A program made the translations under genes and the position numbers. DNA of 10,125 nucleotides from Kiritimatiellia bacterium (lineage in GTDB: Bacteria; Verrucomicrobiota; Kiritimatiellia; RFP12; UBA1067), in assembly GCA_017508315.1 (NCBI GenBank), contig JAFVZE010000022.1, positions 1 through 10,125 on the forward strand. The letters run 5' to 3'. Below, in pieces: positions 1 to 7,669 of this stretch. The notes under the pieces are model-generated. The model saw only the letters and a program-made list of their open reading frames with translations. It did not search any database and had not been told where the DNA came from. The stretch's first letter is position 1. Each line of letters starts with the position of its first letter.

Positions 1-152
1 GCCTGATACGAAACCAGGCGTTCATCTGAATACGCGTTGACCGCGGCCTCCATAAAATCGAGATAGTCCGACTTTGAAACCCCAGACGGCTCACCGCCGA
101 ACGAATCAACACAGACTGCGGCAACCAACGCGGAAAGAACCAATAATTTCAT
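1..152 (-). CDS. Secreted protein of unknown family, N-terminal 50 residues only
   Basis: This gene starts at an ATG at 152 and runs off the left edge of the window. The start is supported by an AAGGTGAG ribosome binding site a few bases upstream and by a good promoter further up (186-214). The first 20 or so residues (MKLLVLSALVAAVCVDSFGG) form a short basic start, a hydrophobic core and small residues, as in a Sec signal peptide, so the product is probably exported. The mature part that can be seen, SDYLDFMEAAVNAYSDERL, is acidic and probably helical. It is too short for me to assign a family. Its neighbours suggest a carbohydrate-active enzyme, but that is only context. It has its own promoter and is separated from the operon to the right by pseudogene debris, so it is probably an independent transcription unit. 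Confidence 0.8.
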   Translation of the reverse strand, partial: MKLLVLSALVAAVCVDSFGGEPSGVSKSDYLDFMEAAVNAYSDERLVSYQ

Positions 153-185
153 TTTCTCACCTTTTCTTTGACTGCTTCATAGTGT

Positions 186-214
186 ATCATAAAACGGTGC
201 TTCGGGGAGGGCAA
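186..214 (-). promoter_or_regulatory. Promoter of the left-edge secreted protein gene
   Basis: Read on the minus strand there is a TTGCCC -35 box (209-214), a 17-bp spacer and a TATGAT -10 box (186-191). The start codon follows 33 bases after the -10, which leaves room for the AAGGTGAG ribosome binding site. The -35 matches the sigma-70 consensus at 4 of 6 positions and the -10 at 5 of 6, with ideal spacing. A tandem 12-bp repeat lies just upstream of the -35. Confidence 0.55.
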
Positions 215-220
215 AGGGCT

Positions 221-246
221 TATTGATACAGTTCTATTGATACAGT
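221..246. repeat. Tandem perfect 12-bp direct repeat, period 14 bp
   Basis: TATTGATACAGT occurs twice without mismatch, at 221-232 and 235-246, separated by TC. On the minus strand the pair lies 7 bases upstream of the -35 box of the left-edge gene, which is where an activator would bind. It also lies just beyond the stop codon of the winged-helix remnant at 250. It could be a paired regulator site or a scar of the rearrangement that left the pseudogene. Confidence 0.6.
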
Positions 247-249
247 AAC

Positions 250-471
250 TCATGCTAGCTTGTACTCCTGCCTAGGTGATATCGGATTTTCGGGATCGGT
301 TTTTTCGACAAGTCCCTTCTCCATCAGCGGCGTCATGTAGTATCTTGAGAAATGGATCCGGCTCTTGATGCCGACCGCCTCCCTTAGCGCCGACGGACTC
401 ATTGGGCCGCCGGCAAGCAGCTCGAGTATCCTCTTCGCCGTCCTCTCGCTTCCCTTCCCAAGCCCTTCCCC
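250..471 (-). pseudogene. Start-less C-terminal winged-helix fragment of a Fic/AlbA_2-type protein
   Basis: A minus-strand frame is open from an in-frame TAA at 472-474 to a TGA at 250-252, about 73 codons. It contains a clear winged-helix domain: RTAKRILELLAGGPMSPSAL, then REAVGIKSRIHFSRYYMTPL, then MEKGLVEKTDPENPIS, ending PRQEYKLA. The order (helix, helix, recognition helix, YY.TPL.E.GL.E.T.P..P.S..Q.Y.L) is what I know from the C-terminal tail of many Fic-domain proteins and of AlbA_2/ATP-binding transcriptional-regulator-like proteins. The catalytic or ATP-binding part that should precede it is absent. There is no plausible start codon or ribosome binding site; the only internal ATGs fall inside the domain. 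I read it as the last piece of a deleted gene, probably brought in or cut off by rearrangement. The family identification rests on motif memory, not on a search. Confidence 0.6.
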
Positions 472-748
472 TTAGTACGATAGATACCGCTTCGGGCCGG
501 GATGCGCTCGCTCTGACGTTTTCGATGGTCCCGCGGACACGACATACCAAAGGTGAACAGAATGCACCGCTTTTGCTTCCGCCAAGGCCTAACCGAGGTA
601 AAGCGAATCTCGCCAGTCGTATCCGCACCATCGAAAAGTCGCCGCGCCGCCACCGCCCCTTCGCTTGAGCGCTGCAACTGCTGCGTAGACCCATCAAAAG
701 CGAAAATCGCGAAAAGCCCTAAGGTTTTTGGGGTCCGTCCCCAAATTT
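472..748 (-). mobile_element. Probable inserted or rearranged non-coding element interrupting the GH2-like gene
   Basis: This stretch of about 277 bp lies between the last recognisable GH2 codon (749) and the winged-helix remnant. It has no coding frame I would call real. One minus-strand frame stays open across it and into both flanks (399-752), but it has low-complexity basic composition and no start signal of its own. The right edge carries a hairpin of the REP type (727-745). Its position right at the break in the GH2 gene suggests that the end of an element landed there. No transposase, terminal inverted repeat pair or target duplication can be identified, so the left boundary is uncertain. 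It could also be plain deletion debris. Confidence 0.4.
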
Positions 749-880
749 CCATGTATGCGGGACGTTCACCGCCTCGCCGTCAAGAGTCCAGTGCGCTCCG
801 GAAAGATCGGTGACGACCCGACCCGCCGGGGCATCGAACGTCAGTGCGGCGGCAAGCGCGAAAAACAAGGCCGTTTTCAT
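719..880 (-). pseudogene. 5' end of a GH2-type glycosidase, truncated after 44 codons
   Basis: The gene starts with ATG at 880 behind an AAGGTG ribosome binding site, 13 bases after the stop of the PATR-repeat gene, so it was the next gene of the operon. The first 44 residues are a signal peptide (MKTALFFALAAALTFDAPAG) followed by RVVTDLSGAHWTLDGEAVNV and PHTW. The W.LDG..V.VPHTW pattern is the hallmark start of the N-terminal sugar-binding domain of GH2 enzymes (beta-galactosidase/beta-mannosidase group), in which NVPHTWN normally leads on. Here the frame instead runs into KFGDGPQKP and a TAG (719-721) supplied by the foreign sequence. The catalytic barrel is missing, so no enzyme can be made. 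Because the start signals are intact, a 53-residue exported peptide could still be translated. The loss appears recent, since the remaining codons are undamaged. Confidence 0.75.
727..745. repeat. REP-like hairpin at the gene break point
   Basis: TTTGGGG (727-733) and CCCCAAA (739-745) are perfect complements around a 5-base loop, TCCGT. Hairpins with a GGGG...CCCC stem around a GTCCGTCCCC-type core are dispersed in many bacterial genomes. They are often linked to REP-associated tyrosine transposases (Y1_Tnp family). No such transposase is present in this window. The hairpin begins four bases after the last GH2 codon and replaces the expected continuation of that gene. Confidence 0.5.
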
Positions 881-893
881 GATTTACACCTTT

Positions 894-3143
894 TCAGCGC
901 AGGAAAATAACCAGTGGGTCTTTTGGTACGACATACCCTTCGCCGTCAAGCCTGACACTGCGACCGCCGATACGCAGCTGCCGCATCTGTCTGAGCGTAA
1001 GAGCATCCGACGACGTGCCGAAGCGCACCGCCCCTTGTCGGAAGGAATTGATTTCAAGCCTTGCGCCGTCCGTCCAGGCGACAGATGAAGAATCGCCAAA
1101 AGAGTAAGCGCCCGACGAACTGCAATCAAGAACGGCGTTTCCCGCGAGATTGAGCGCCGGAAGTTTCTGCGCAGCATCGCTGGCGAGCGCCCCGCCTTCC
1201 AGTTTGAGCGATGCGAATGTTTTTGCGGCATCGGCGGCTCCGAGACGCAGCACTCCCGCAACTACGGTAAGCGGACCGGTCGCCGAAGCGGCCGCCGTCA
1301 AAAGCAGAGTTCCCCCGCCTTCTTTCCAAACGGCGTGCCCCTTGGTCGAATTGCCCTGATCCTTAAGCGCGCCGGCAAGCGTGAAATCGACCTCGCCGTC
1401 ACCGGTTACATCGGCAACGTCAATCACAAACGGGCAGGAATCCTTCTTGACCAGCAAGAGCGGGCAGTCAACCAGTGAAGCGCATGCGCCGCGAACCCGG
1501 TAGCAAGCGGAATTGCCGCCGACGCGAACACCTCTGCCGCTGCTACTGAACAGACGCGCACCGTCGTGGAAATCGATGTGATTGACATACGTCCCGCTGT
1601 CGGCGGTCGTAGCGGAACTCGGATCGACATTTATCTCGCCGCCATAAAGCCGTACGCGCGTTCCTGCATCGACGGCATCCCACCATTTCACCGTAAAGCG
1701 TCCGCCTTGCTCCACGCGCACTTCTGCAAGCGTACCGGCGTTCGAGCGGCAGACACTGGCTCTCGCATCCGGACCTACATTTATCACCGAACCCGGCGGT
1801 AATGCCGCTGAATTTGAAATCGCCGCATCCACTCCGGACGAAACCGATATCTCACAAGGCGAACACGTCACCGGACCGGACATGATCAGCTCGGACCGTT
1901 CCGGGACGGAAAACATGAGGTCCATATCGGAAATCCAGTAATAAACGGCGTTGTTCGTATCTTTGGTGCCGTCTTCTTTACCCTCCTCCAGCCTGGCGTA
2001 GAGATCGTCGTCCAGTATCGTTTTATCGCCATACCAGCCGAGACTTCTGTAAATGCATTTTTCCGCTTTTACCTGAATTCCGTTGTCCGCCTGCGAAAAC
2101 ACCAATACCGCGCATTTAAGATATGATCCGTCATTATACTGCACCTGACAGCGGCGATCGCCATTCGGCAATGTACGCCAATGGCCGACGAAAACCCCGT
2201 TGTAGTTATCATCGCCATTCATGCCGATTTTACGGACTTTGAGATCGGTCAGATCGGAAAGATTGCGATTGAAGGCGACCGTCCTCTTGGTTTTGAAACT
2301 TTCTCCGCCGGCGGTCTTCACCGTCACGGCGAATTCGCTCTCAAGATGGGCTCTGTCGACAAAAACGATCTTCCCGTTTACGCCGGAAAAGCGATTGGTG
2401 AAAACCGCCGCCGAACCTGGCGTTCCCGCAGACAGCGCGACGGCCGCATTCGTAAGCGACACATCGCTCAACAGCGTTTCGGCATATGCGGTTTCGCCGG
2501 TTACAACCGCGGAAACGCCGGTGTCGAGCGTCAAAGCTCCGCCGGGGGCAACGCCTCCGGCAAAGACCGCGCTTGCGACCGTCGAGTTTCCGGCCGGCCG
2601 GATATAGATGTCAGGCACACCGTATCCGCTCTTCGACGGTGTCGGATAGGTGCTCATGGGAATCAATACGGAACTGTTGCCGGTATGAGCGTCAAACGAC
2701 GCCCCGAGACGGAAACCGTCTGCCTTTTTCCCGGCTCTGGCGTAGGCGGCGCGGCAGTAGATGTCATCGCCCTGCTGATAGAAATATACCTTTACCGCTT
2801 TTATATAATTACCTTCTTCGCGCTGGAAATCCACATCCACGACTCCATTGGTGCGGATGAGATTCCTCGCCCAGGCCGTTCCTCCCGCGGCACCGTCCAA
2901 CCGGGCAGCCCACGGTTCGACCTCATCTATCCTGCGACCGGCGAGAAAGAGTTTCGCCTGATCGGTGACCGGATAGACGTTCTGAACCAATTCCGCCACG
3001 CTACCGGCTGCGGCAGCGCGGTATGAAATCCCGTCCGAACCTACCACCTTTTCGGAAAACGAAGTTTCTCCGCTCTCCAGCACGACACTTCCGTGCAGAA
3101 CGCAAGACGTCACGCCTATCGACACTGCCATGCACAATTTCAT
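894..3143 (-). CDS. Large secreted protein with a duplicated module and a PATR-type autotransporter-associated repeat
   Basis: The product is 749 residues. The first 20 residues form a signal peptide (MKLCMAVSIGVTSCVLHGSV). Two similar segments, about 98-139 (DVDFQREEGNYIKAVKVYF) and 330-367 (CQVQYNDGSYLKCAVLVF), look like diverged copies of one beta-rich module. After about residue 415 the protein becomes small-residue- and Gly-rich. Residues 603-636 match the autotransporter-associated beta-strand repeat (TIGR02601/PATR): VWKEGGGTLLLTAAASATGP followed by LTVVAGVLRLG. Only one good repeat is visible and there is no C-terminal autotransporter barrel; the protein ends GYVVPKDPLVIFLR. A beta-helical cell-surface or secreted protein that holds or recognises glycan fits, but no catalytic motif is seen. 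The start ATG overlaps the upstream stop (ATGA, 3140-3143) and has a GAAGGGTGG ribosome binding site, indicating translational coupling to the barrel protein. Confidence 0.88.
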   Translation of the reverse strand: MKLCMAVSIGVTSCVLHGSVVLESGETSFSEKVVGSDGISYRAAAAGSVAELVQNVYPVTDQAKLFLAGRRIDEVEPWAARLDGAAGGTAWARNLIRTNGVVDVDFQREEGNYIKAVKVYFYQQGDDIYCRAAYARAGKKADGFRLGASFDAHTGNSSVLIPMSTYPTPSKSGYGVPDIYIRPAGNSTVASAVFAGGVAPGGALTLDTGVSAVVTGETAYAETLLSDVSLTNAAVALSAGTPGSAAVFTNRFSGVNGKIVFVDRAHLESEFAVTVKTAGGESFKTKRTVAFNRNLSDLTDLKVRKIGMNGDDNYNGVFVGHWRTLPNGDRRCQVQYNDGSYLKCAVLVFSQADNGIQVKAEKCIYRSLGWYGDKTILDDDLYARLEEGKEDGTKDTNNAVYYWISDMDLMFSVPERSELIMSGPVTCSPCEISVSSGVDAAISNSAALPPGSVINVGPDARASVCRSNAGTLAEVRVEQGGRFTVKWWDAVDAGTRVRLYGGEINVDPSSATTADSGTYVNHIDFHDGARLFSSSGRGVRVGGNSACYRVRGACASLVDCPLLLVKKDSCPFVIDVADVTGDGEVDFTLAGALKDQGNSTKGHAVWKEGGGTLLLTAAASATGPLTVVAGVLRLGAADAAKTFASLKLEGGALASDAAQKLPALNLAGNAVLDCSSSGAYSFGDSSSVAWTDGARLEINSFRQGAVRFGTSSDALTLRQMRQLRIGGRSVRLDGEGYVVPKDPLVIFLR

Positions 3144-5074
3144 TTCGCACCACCCTTCTTTTGCGAACGCGAACCGCGCACCGTCCTACCGGGCAGTGCA
3201 AGAGGTTGCAGAATTCGGTCAAGTTCATTTCGACTGCCGTTGTAGGCTACAAAAACCGGCATTTCGTCAAGCTCCAGCTCCAACATTCCCGGCGGACAGC
3301 TGCGAGAGTTGCCCATAATATCCGTAAGCGTCCCGCCGTGAGGCAGATTCAGGCTGATCCGAACGCTCTTCGTAACGAGCTGGGCGCGTTCGGAACGTGA
3401 AAGCGTCTGCCGCATGAAACGATCGGGATCGTTCATGCCGTCGTCGCCGAGCGCCCCGCCGGATGCCGCCGCACGAGGTGCGGTGTTGGTACTCCAAAGC
3501 GCGGCGATCGGAACTCCGGTGCGCTCCCGGGTGAAAACACAGGCGTACGCTCCGTCTTTAAGCGGCATATCGGCAGGGTCGGTGGTAAAGGCCAGTTCAC
3601 GCGCGGCGGTCCCCGCCGCCACCAGTGAGGGACGCGGCACGAAACCGACGTTCGGTCCCTTGAATTTCTCCTTGACCGATTTCCATACTCCAAGATCGTA
3701 AAGCATCTTATCGGCAGAAAGAACATTTTTCTTGTCTTTCAGAAATCCATTGGCCATTCCGTCGAGACAGAGCAGATGCAGCGTATATGACCGGCATTCG
3801 GCGACCGCCTTGTTAACGATCATGGAACGGGCGGTCATGGCCGCCTGCTGCCGGCACATGTCGGAATCGGTCGCGGCGGCGTAATCGAGAGCATGGCAGC
3901 GCTCCACGTTCGCCGACTGCCACTTTCCGCCGTATTCGTGCGAAAGTTCGGCGGCATCGCGCAGCATCGTCCCCAGAAGATCTTCCGGCGGGCGATACGG
4001 TCCGCGACAGGCGTTCCAGCCGGCGGTGTAGGCGTCAAGCGCCACGAAATCAAACCGTCCGAGGTTGGGACCGAGTACCATTTTTGAAATCTCGAATTTG
4101 GGCGTCTGCCACATATAGTCGTTGCAGCAGATGCCGAGAATCCCGACTTCCGCTCCGGGAGCGCCTTCGCGGATTCCGGCGAGCTCTGCGCGGGTGACGA
4201 GCGCGTTGGCAAGCAGGTAGTTCACAAGGTCGTCGCGGCAGTCCTTCAAGCCGTGAATCGCATCGAATTCCTCCTGAATGATCCAGACCGGTATGCGGTC
4301 CTTCAGCAGCTCAGCCATCCTGCGCGAATGGTCACGAACAGTCTCAAGGTCCTGGTCCGTAAGCGCGAAAAGCCCCTTTTTGATGCGGGCCGTCGGTTTG
4401 GGCGTGCGTTTCATGTTCGGTCGCATGGCACCCATCAGATGGAACCCATCCACCTTGAGCTCTTTCATCCATTCGACTCCAGCGAACTTGGCGTATTCGG
4501 CTTCGCGCTTTTCCGCCGGCGTATGAATCGCCCATGCCATATCAGGCAACGTTACAAAAGCCGTACCGAACCCGAAGCGCTTCATTTCCGGCAGCAGCTC
4601 TGGCAAAGCGAAATTCTTGTCGACGACGAAAAACGCGTCGCGATCTTCGAGTTCCGCTGGCGGCGGCGCGACAGCGTAAGCCGTTTCGGTATAGCCGAAT
4701 ATCCTGCCGTCGCGGGAGAAAACCGCGCTGACGGTGAAAAGACCCAATTCTTCGGCCGGCGGCAACGCGAACGATTCCGTGCGCATTTCCTCGGCAAGTT
4801 TACGCGATTCACTCCGGTAGATTTCCCGACCGGCGAAATTACGCACCTGCAGAGCGACCGAAATGTCCGCTTTTGCTGCCTTGACCTTGAGCCGCACCTC
4901 CACGCTTTCACCGGGGCTGTAGACGCCGGAGGCAACGGAACAGACGAAGCTCGCCACATCCGCTTCGCCGCCGGGGATGGACTCGAACTTCTTGAATGCA
5001 ATCTGCGCCGCCTCGCCGCCGGCGGCAAGCGCGCATACGGCCGACGCAATCAGAATGTGAAACACTTTTTTCAT
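3140..5074 (-). CDS. Secreted TIM-barrel hydrolase-like protein, family not recognised
   Basis: I start this gene at the ATG at 5074, giving 644 residues. There is an AAAGGT/AAGGAG ribosome binding region upstream and a textbook signal peptide (MKKVFHILIASAVCALAAGG). The frame is open further upstream, but that extension has no signal sequence at its start. Residues 25-135 form a beta-sandwich-like domain (SPGESVEVRLKVKAAKADIS). From about 145 to 480 alternating strands and helices suggest a (beta/alpha)8 barrel: FGFGTAFVTLPDMAW, IPVWIIQEEFDAIHG, FDFVALDAYTAGWN and GKWQSANVERCHALDY. Acidic residues at strand ends, E268/E269 and E391, are placed like the acid/base and nucleophile of clan GH-A glycosidases; this is inference. 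The C-terminal 150 residues look like another beta domain (NLPHGGTLTDIMG, MPVFVAYNGS). It sits between a GH106-like enzyme and the coupled PATR protein, so a glycosidase role is plausible. I cannot assign a GH family. Confidence 0.88.
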   Translation of the reverse strand: MKKVFHILIASAVCALAAGGEAAQIAFKKFESIPGGEADVASFVCSVASGVYSPGESVEVRLKVKAAKADISVALQVRNFAGREIYRSESRKLAEEMRTESFALPPAEELGLFTVSAVFSRDGRIFGYTETAYAVAPPPAELEDRDAFFVVDKNFALPELLPEMKRFGFGTAFVTLPDMAWAIHTPAEKREAEYAKFAGVEWMKELKVDGFHLMGAMRPNMKRTPKPTARIKKGLFALTDQDLETVRDHSRRMAELLKDRIPVWIIQEEFDAIHGLKDCRDDLVNYLLANALVTRAELAGIREGAPGAEVGILGICCNDYMWQTPKFEISKMVLGPNLGRFDFVALDAYTAGWNACRGPYRPPEDLLGTMLRDAAELSHEYGGKWQSANVERCHALDYAAATDSDMCRQQAAMTARSMIVNKAVAECRSYTLHLLCLDGMANGFLKDKKNVLSADKMLYDLGVWKSVKEKFKGPNVGFVPRPSLVAAGTAARELAFTTDPADMPLKDGAYACVFTRERTGVPIAALWSTNTAPRAAASGGALGDDGMNDPDRFMRQTLSRSERAQLVTKSVRISLNLPHGGTLTDIMGNSRSCPPGMLELELDEMPVFVAYNGSRNELDRILQPLALPGRTVRGSRSQKKGGAK

Positions 5075-5151
5075 TTTAACTGACCTTTCTCCTTGATTAT
5101 TGACAACATCAAACGGATTTATTCTTTTTTCATAACCTTCATATCCTGTAC

Positions 5152-7662
5152 TCAGCGCACCGCCCGGCAAGAACGCAGTCCGACCGTCGGCTCGGGGGCG
5201 GAGGATGAGCGCACCCACTGCGCATGCCCGAGACAGGCGTCGGGATCGTTTTCATCGTCGAAAACCGGCCGGACCGAAGTGATGACGGAAATTTCGAGCG
5301 GCAAACTCCTGCCGGCGAGATCTTCGGGAATTTCCCACTCGAACGGCGCCCATCCTTTCATGCCGAGATCGCGACCGCCGAACTTCACGCCGGCGACGGC
5401 GCCGCCGGTATCGAGCACAAGCCGTTCACCGGGCTCCAGACGCGCTTCGGCGCGGTAAACCGCCGTTCCGGCAAACGACGGAAAGCCCTGCGCGGCAAGG
5501 GTCCCGTTTGGAACAGTCCGCGGCGACGGCGCGATAACGCCGCGTTCAGGTTCGGAAAAATTCCCGGTCATCCACAATACCGGCATGAACATCTTGTCGT
5601 CCTTAGCCCCTTCAAGTTTCAGCACATGCCTACCGGCGGAAAGATCGACCGCCTCGCTCTCACGGCAGATTTCGTTGTAGGCATAGACGAGCGACTTCGC
5701 CGGAGCTACCGGAAAATCCAGCGGACGGCCGTCGAGCGTTACGCGCACACCGGCGTCTTCCGGCAGCGAACGCATCACAAAACGGACACCACTGAGCGGC
5801 GAGAGGACGCGAAATTCCGATATTCCGTCCTCGGAATACCGTCCGGAGACGTGCGCGCGAACTTTCGCCTCCCACGCTCTGGCTTTGACCGTTGCCGGTT
5901 TTGAAGTCCAAAACCAGATGCGGCGGCGCGACGGAGAATCAAAGGAAAGCGACCAGCTCCCGGCGATCTCCCGAGATGATTCAGCCTCCCCGGGAAGCGA
6001 GAAAATTCCGTTCGTCGCAAAATGCACGGCACCTGACGATGTATCGACGGCGACCGCCGTCCCGTCGGCGTAAGCGCGCACGACATATCCCGCCTTCGGC
6101 CTGCCGGTTTCATCGCGCATGCAGAGCCGACGCGGAAACTTCTGTTCGAGCCAAGATCGCATCTGCGCAAAATCTCCGAACCGTGTTCCCGAACGACGCT
6201 CGAAAAGCGTGCGCCCGTCCCAATCGAACACGATCGGTCTGTCAGTCTTTTCGGTTTCTTCGACAAGCTCGTAATTGAACCCGTTAAGCGTCAGCTCCCG
6301 GCAGACTCCGACAAGATCGGGAGCCGCGACTCGCGCCATCGCGCACGCTCCCATAACCTTCTGCGGATAAACGAGCGCGATATCGCATTCGGCCGGTTTG
6401 CCCGCCAGCGCGGCGGCCTCGCGGGCAGCCGCATTGAGAAGCCTCGCATGCGCGAACCACGGCTGCGTCGGAGAGGTAAACATCGCCCAGGCCGGCTTCT
6501 TCGCGAAGCGGACGGCCGAACGGTGCCAAAGCCCCTGGAAGAAAGTGTCCACGCCGTGCAGAGCGCAAAGATAATACATCTTGCGCATGGTTGTGAAATC
6601 AAGATCGCAAGGCCCAACACCGAAAAGCTCGGCGGAACCGGGTCGACCGCTCCGCCGCACCGCCGTCTGCACAAGCGCGAGCGTAACCCATTCAAATCGG
6701 CGGTCGGTCGCCGAAATGACGAGATCTACGCCCGGCTTGCTCATTCCCAAAAGCGTGTTTATGGGTGAGCCGTTGTCACGCGCGCAGGTAGGCGGTCCCC
6801 CTTCGCCGATCAAGTGGCCTGTCGACACGATTCCGTTCTCGTCGCACCAGCGGCGGATCGGGTCAAAATACGTCCGCCGGTAACGTTCCGAACGAATCTG
6901 CGTCCAGACGCCAAAAGGACGTTCGGCGGCGAGCATGCCCGTCGAAAGCGCCTTTTCATAGTCGCAACGGAAATCGGCCCCGTCGGTTGCCGCTGCATAT
7001 TCCTCTTCCATGCCGCTCCACCACGGAATGCGCGTAACCGTACCTGCCGGGACTTTCATCCGCCAGGCGGTCGTGCAGTGCCCGGGTTCATCGGTGAAAA
7101 TACCGCGGATGACCGTTCCCATATATCGGGAAAACCGGCGGGAATATTCGCGGTGAGTAAGCTCGATGAACCGGTTTGCGCTCGCCGGTTCAAGATTGTT
7201 CGTATCAAGGCAGTCGTTGTCCACGCTCCGCCCCCGGCTGACCAGCGTCCTCCAGCCGACTTTTCCGGACGAGTTGGTATAAGCGACAAGTTCGCGGTAA
7301 AGGCACGCTTCGTTTTCCTCCGGCACCCGTCCGCGGCAGGTGCCGCTCGGCCAGTTGAACTCATCGTACAGCCACACCTTCATCCGCCGCCTTTCGGCCT
7401 CATCCAGAAACCAGCCGACCATGCGGAAATAATCATCGCCGAGATAGTCATAATCCATTCCCGTGGACGGATAGACCATAAACTGATCGAACCCGGCCTT
7501 ATTCAGACACTCCACGATTCCGCGCACAGCCGTTTCATCAGGGCGTCCGCTCGGTATCACGAACGGAGCTATCGGGGATAACACGTCGTTTTCAGCCGCA
7601 TTGGCCGCACAAAGAGCGGATGAAAGCAGAACTGCAGCAGTACTGTAGAATATCGGTCTCAT
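5152..7662 (-). CDS. Secreted GH106-like glycosidase (alpha-L-rhamnosidase-type)
   Basis: The product is 836 residues with a signal peptide (MRPIFYSTAAVLLSSALCAA). Motifs in order are: MKVWLYDEFNWPSGTCRGRV (94-113); GIFTDEPGH (187-195); STGHLIGEGGP (280-290); AELFGVGPCDLDFTTMRK (344-361), followed by YYLCALHGVDTFFQG; and CDIALVYP (426-433). These match the layout I know for GH106 alpha-L-rhamnosidases and their relatives, where the WLYDE..WPSG loop, the FTDEP motif and the SE.FG segment line the barrel active site. Candidate catalytic acids are D191/E192, E287 and E345. The C-terminal 110 residues (AVYRAEARLEPGERLVLDTG, then VAGVKFGGRDLG) form a GH2-like galactose-binding-fold domain, as in GH106. 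At 836 residues it is somewhat shorter than typical GH106 enzymes. It is the first enzyme gene after the regulator and probably acts outside the cytoplasm. Rhamnosidase activity is likely but not certain, as other activities occur among relatives. Confidence 0.85.
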   Translation of the reverse strand: MRPIFYSTAAVLLSSALCAANAAENDVLSPIAPFVIPSGRPDETAVRGIVECLNKAGFDQFMVYPSTGMDYDYLGDDYFRMVGWFLDEAERRRMKVWLYDEFNWPSGTCRGRVPEENEACLYRELVAYTNSSGKVGWRTLVSRGRSVDNDCLDTNNLEPASANRFIELTHREYSRRFSRYMGTVIRGIFTDEPGHCTTAWRMKVPAGTVTRIPWWSGMEEEYAAATDGADFRCDYEKALSTGMLAAERPFGVWTQIRSERYRRTYFDPIRRWCDENGIVSTGHLIGEGGPPTCARDNGSPINTLLGMSKPGVDLVISATDRRFEWVTLALVQTAVRRSGRPGSAELFGVGPCDLDFTTMRKMYYLCALHGVDTFFQGLWHRSAVRFAKKPAWAMFTSPTQPWFAHARLLNAAAREAAALAGKPAECDIALVYPQKVMGACAMARVAAPDLVGVCRELTLNGFNYELVEETEKTDRPIVFDWDGRTLFERRSGTRFGDFAQMRSWLEQKFPRRLCMRDETGRPKAGYVVRAYADGTAVAVDTSSGAVHFATNGIFSLPGEAESSREIAGSWSLSFDSPSRRRIWFWTSKPATVKARAWEAKVRAHVSGRYSEDGISEFRVLSPLSGVRFVMRSLPEDAGVRVTLDGRPLDFPVAPAKSLVYAYNEICRESEAVDLSAGRHVLKLEGAKDDKMFMPVLWMTGNFSEPERGVIAPSPRTVPNGTLAAQGFPSFAGTAVYRAEARLEPGERLVLDTGGAVAGVKFGGRDLGMKGWAPFEWEIPEDLAGRSLPLEISVITSVRPVFDDENDPDACLGHAQWVRSSSAPEPTVGLRSCRAVR

Positions 7663-7669
7663 GCCGCGA

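Noticed and set aside
399..752. Minus-strand 117-codon frame spanning the GH2 break, hairpin and winged-helix remnant
   Set aside because: It runs out of frame through parts of two recognisable broken genes and has no start signal, so it is probably not a real protein.
2181..3026. Long plus-strand open frame (281 codons) opposite the PATR-repeat gene
   Set aside because: It is a shadow of the minus-strand gene: no signal peptide or domain, basic composition and no ribosome binding site.
4253..5083. Plus-strand open frame (276 codons) opposite the barrel protein gene
   Set aside because: Composition is rich in Arg, Phe and His as expected from an antisense frame, and the minus-strand frame has a clear signal peptide and motifs.
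5119..5133. Four-codon mini-ORF (MKKE) in the gap between the GH106-like and barrel genes
   Set aside because: Its purine-rich site is too close to the ATG and nothing suggests an attenuation leader.
5075..5218. Longer start for the barrel protein (48 extra residues)
   Set aside because: The extension overlaps the end of the GH106-like gene, lacks a ribosome binding site and would bury a textbook signal peptide.
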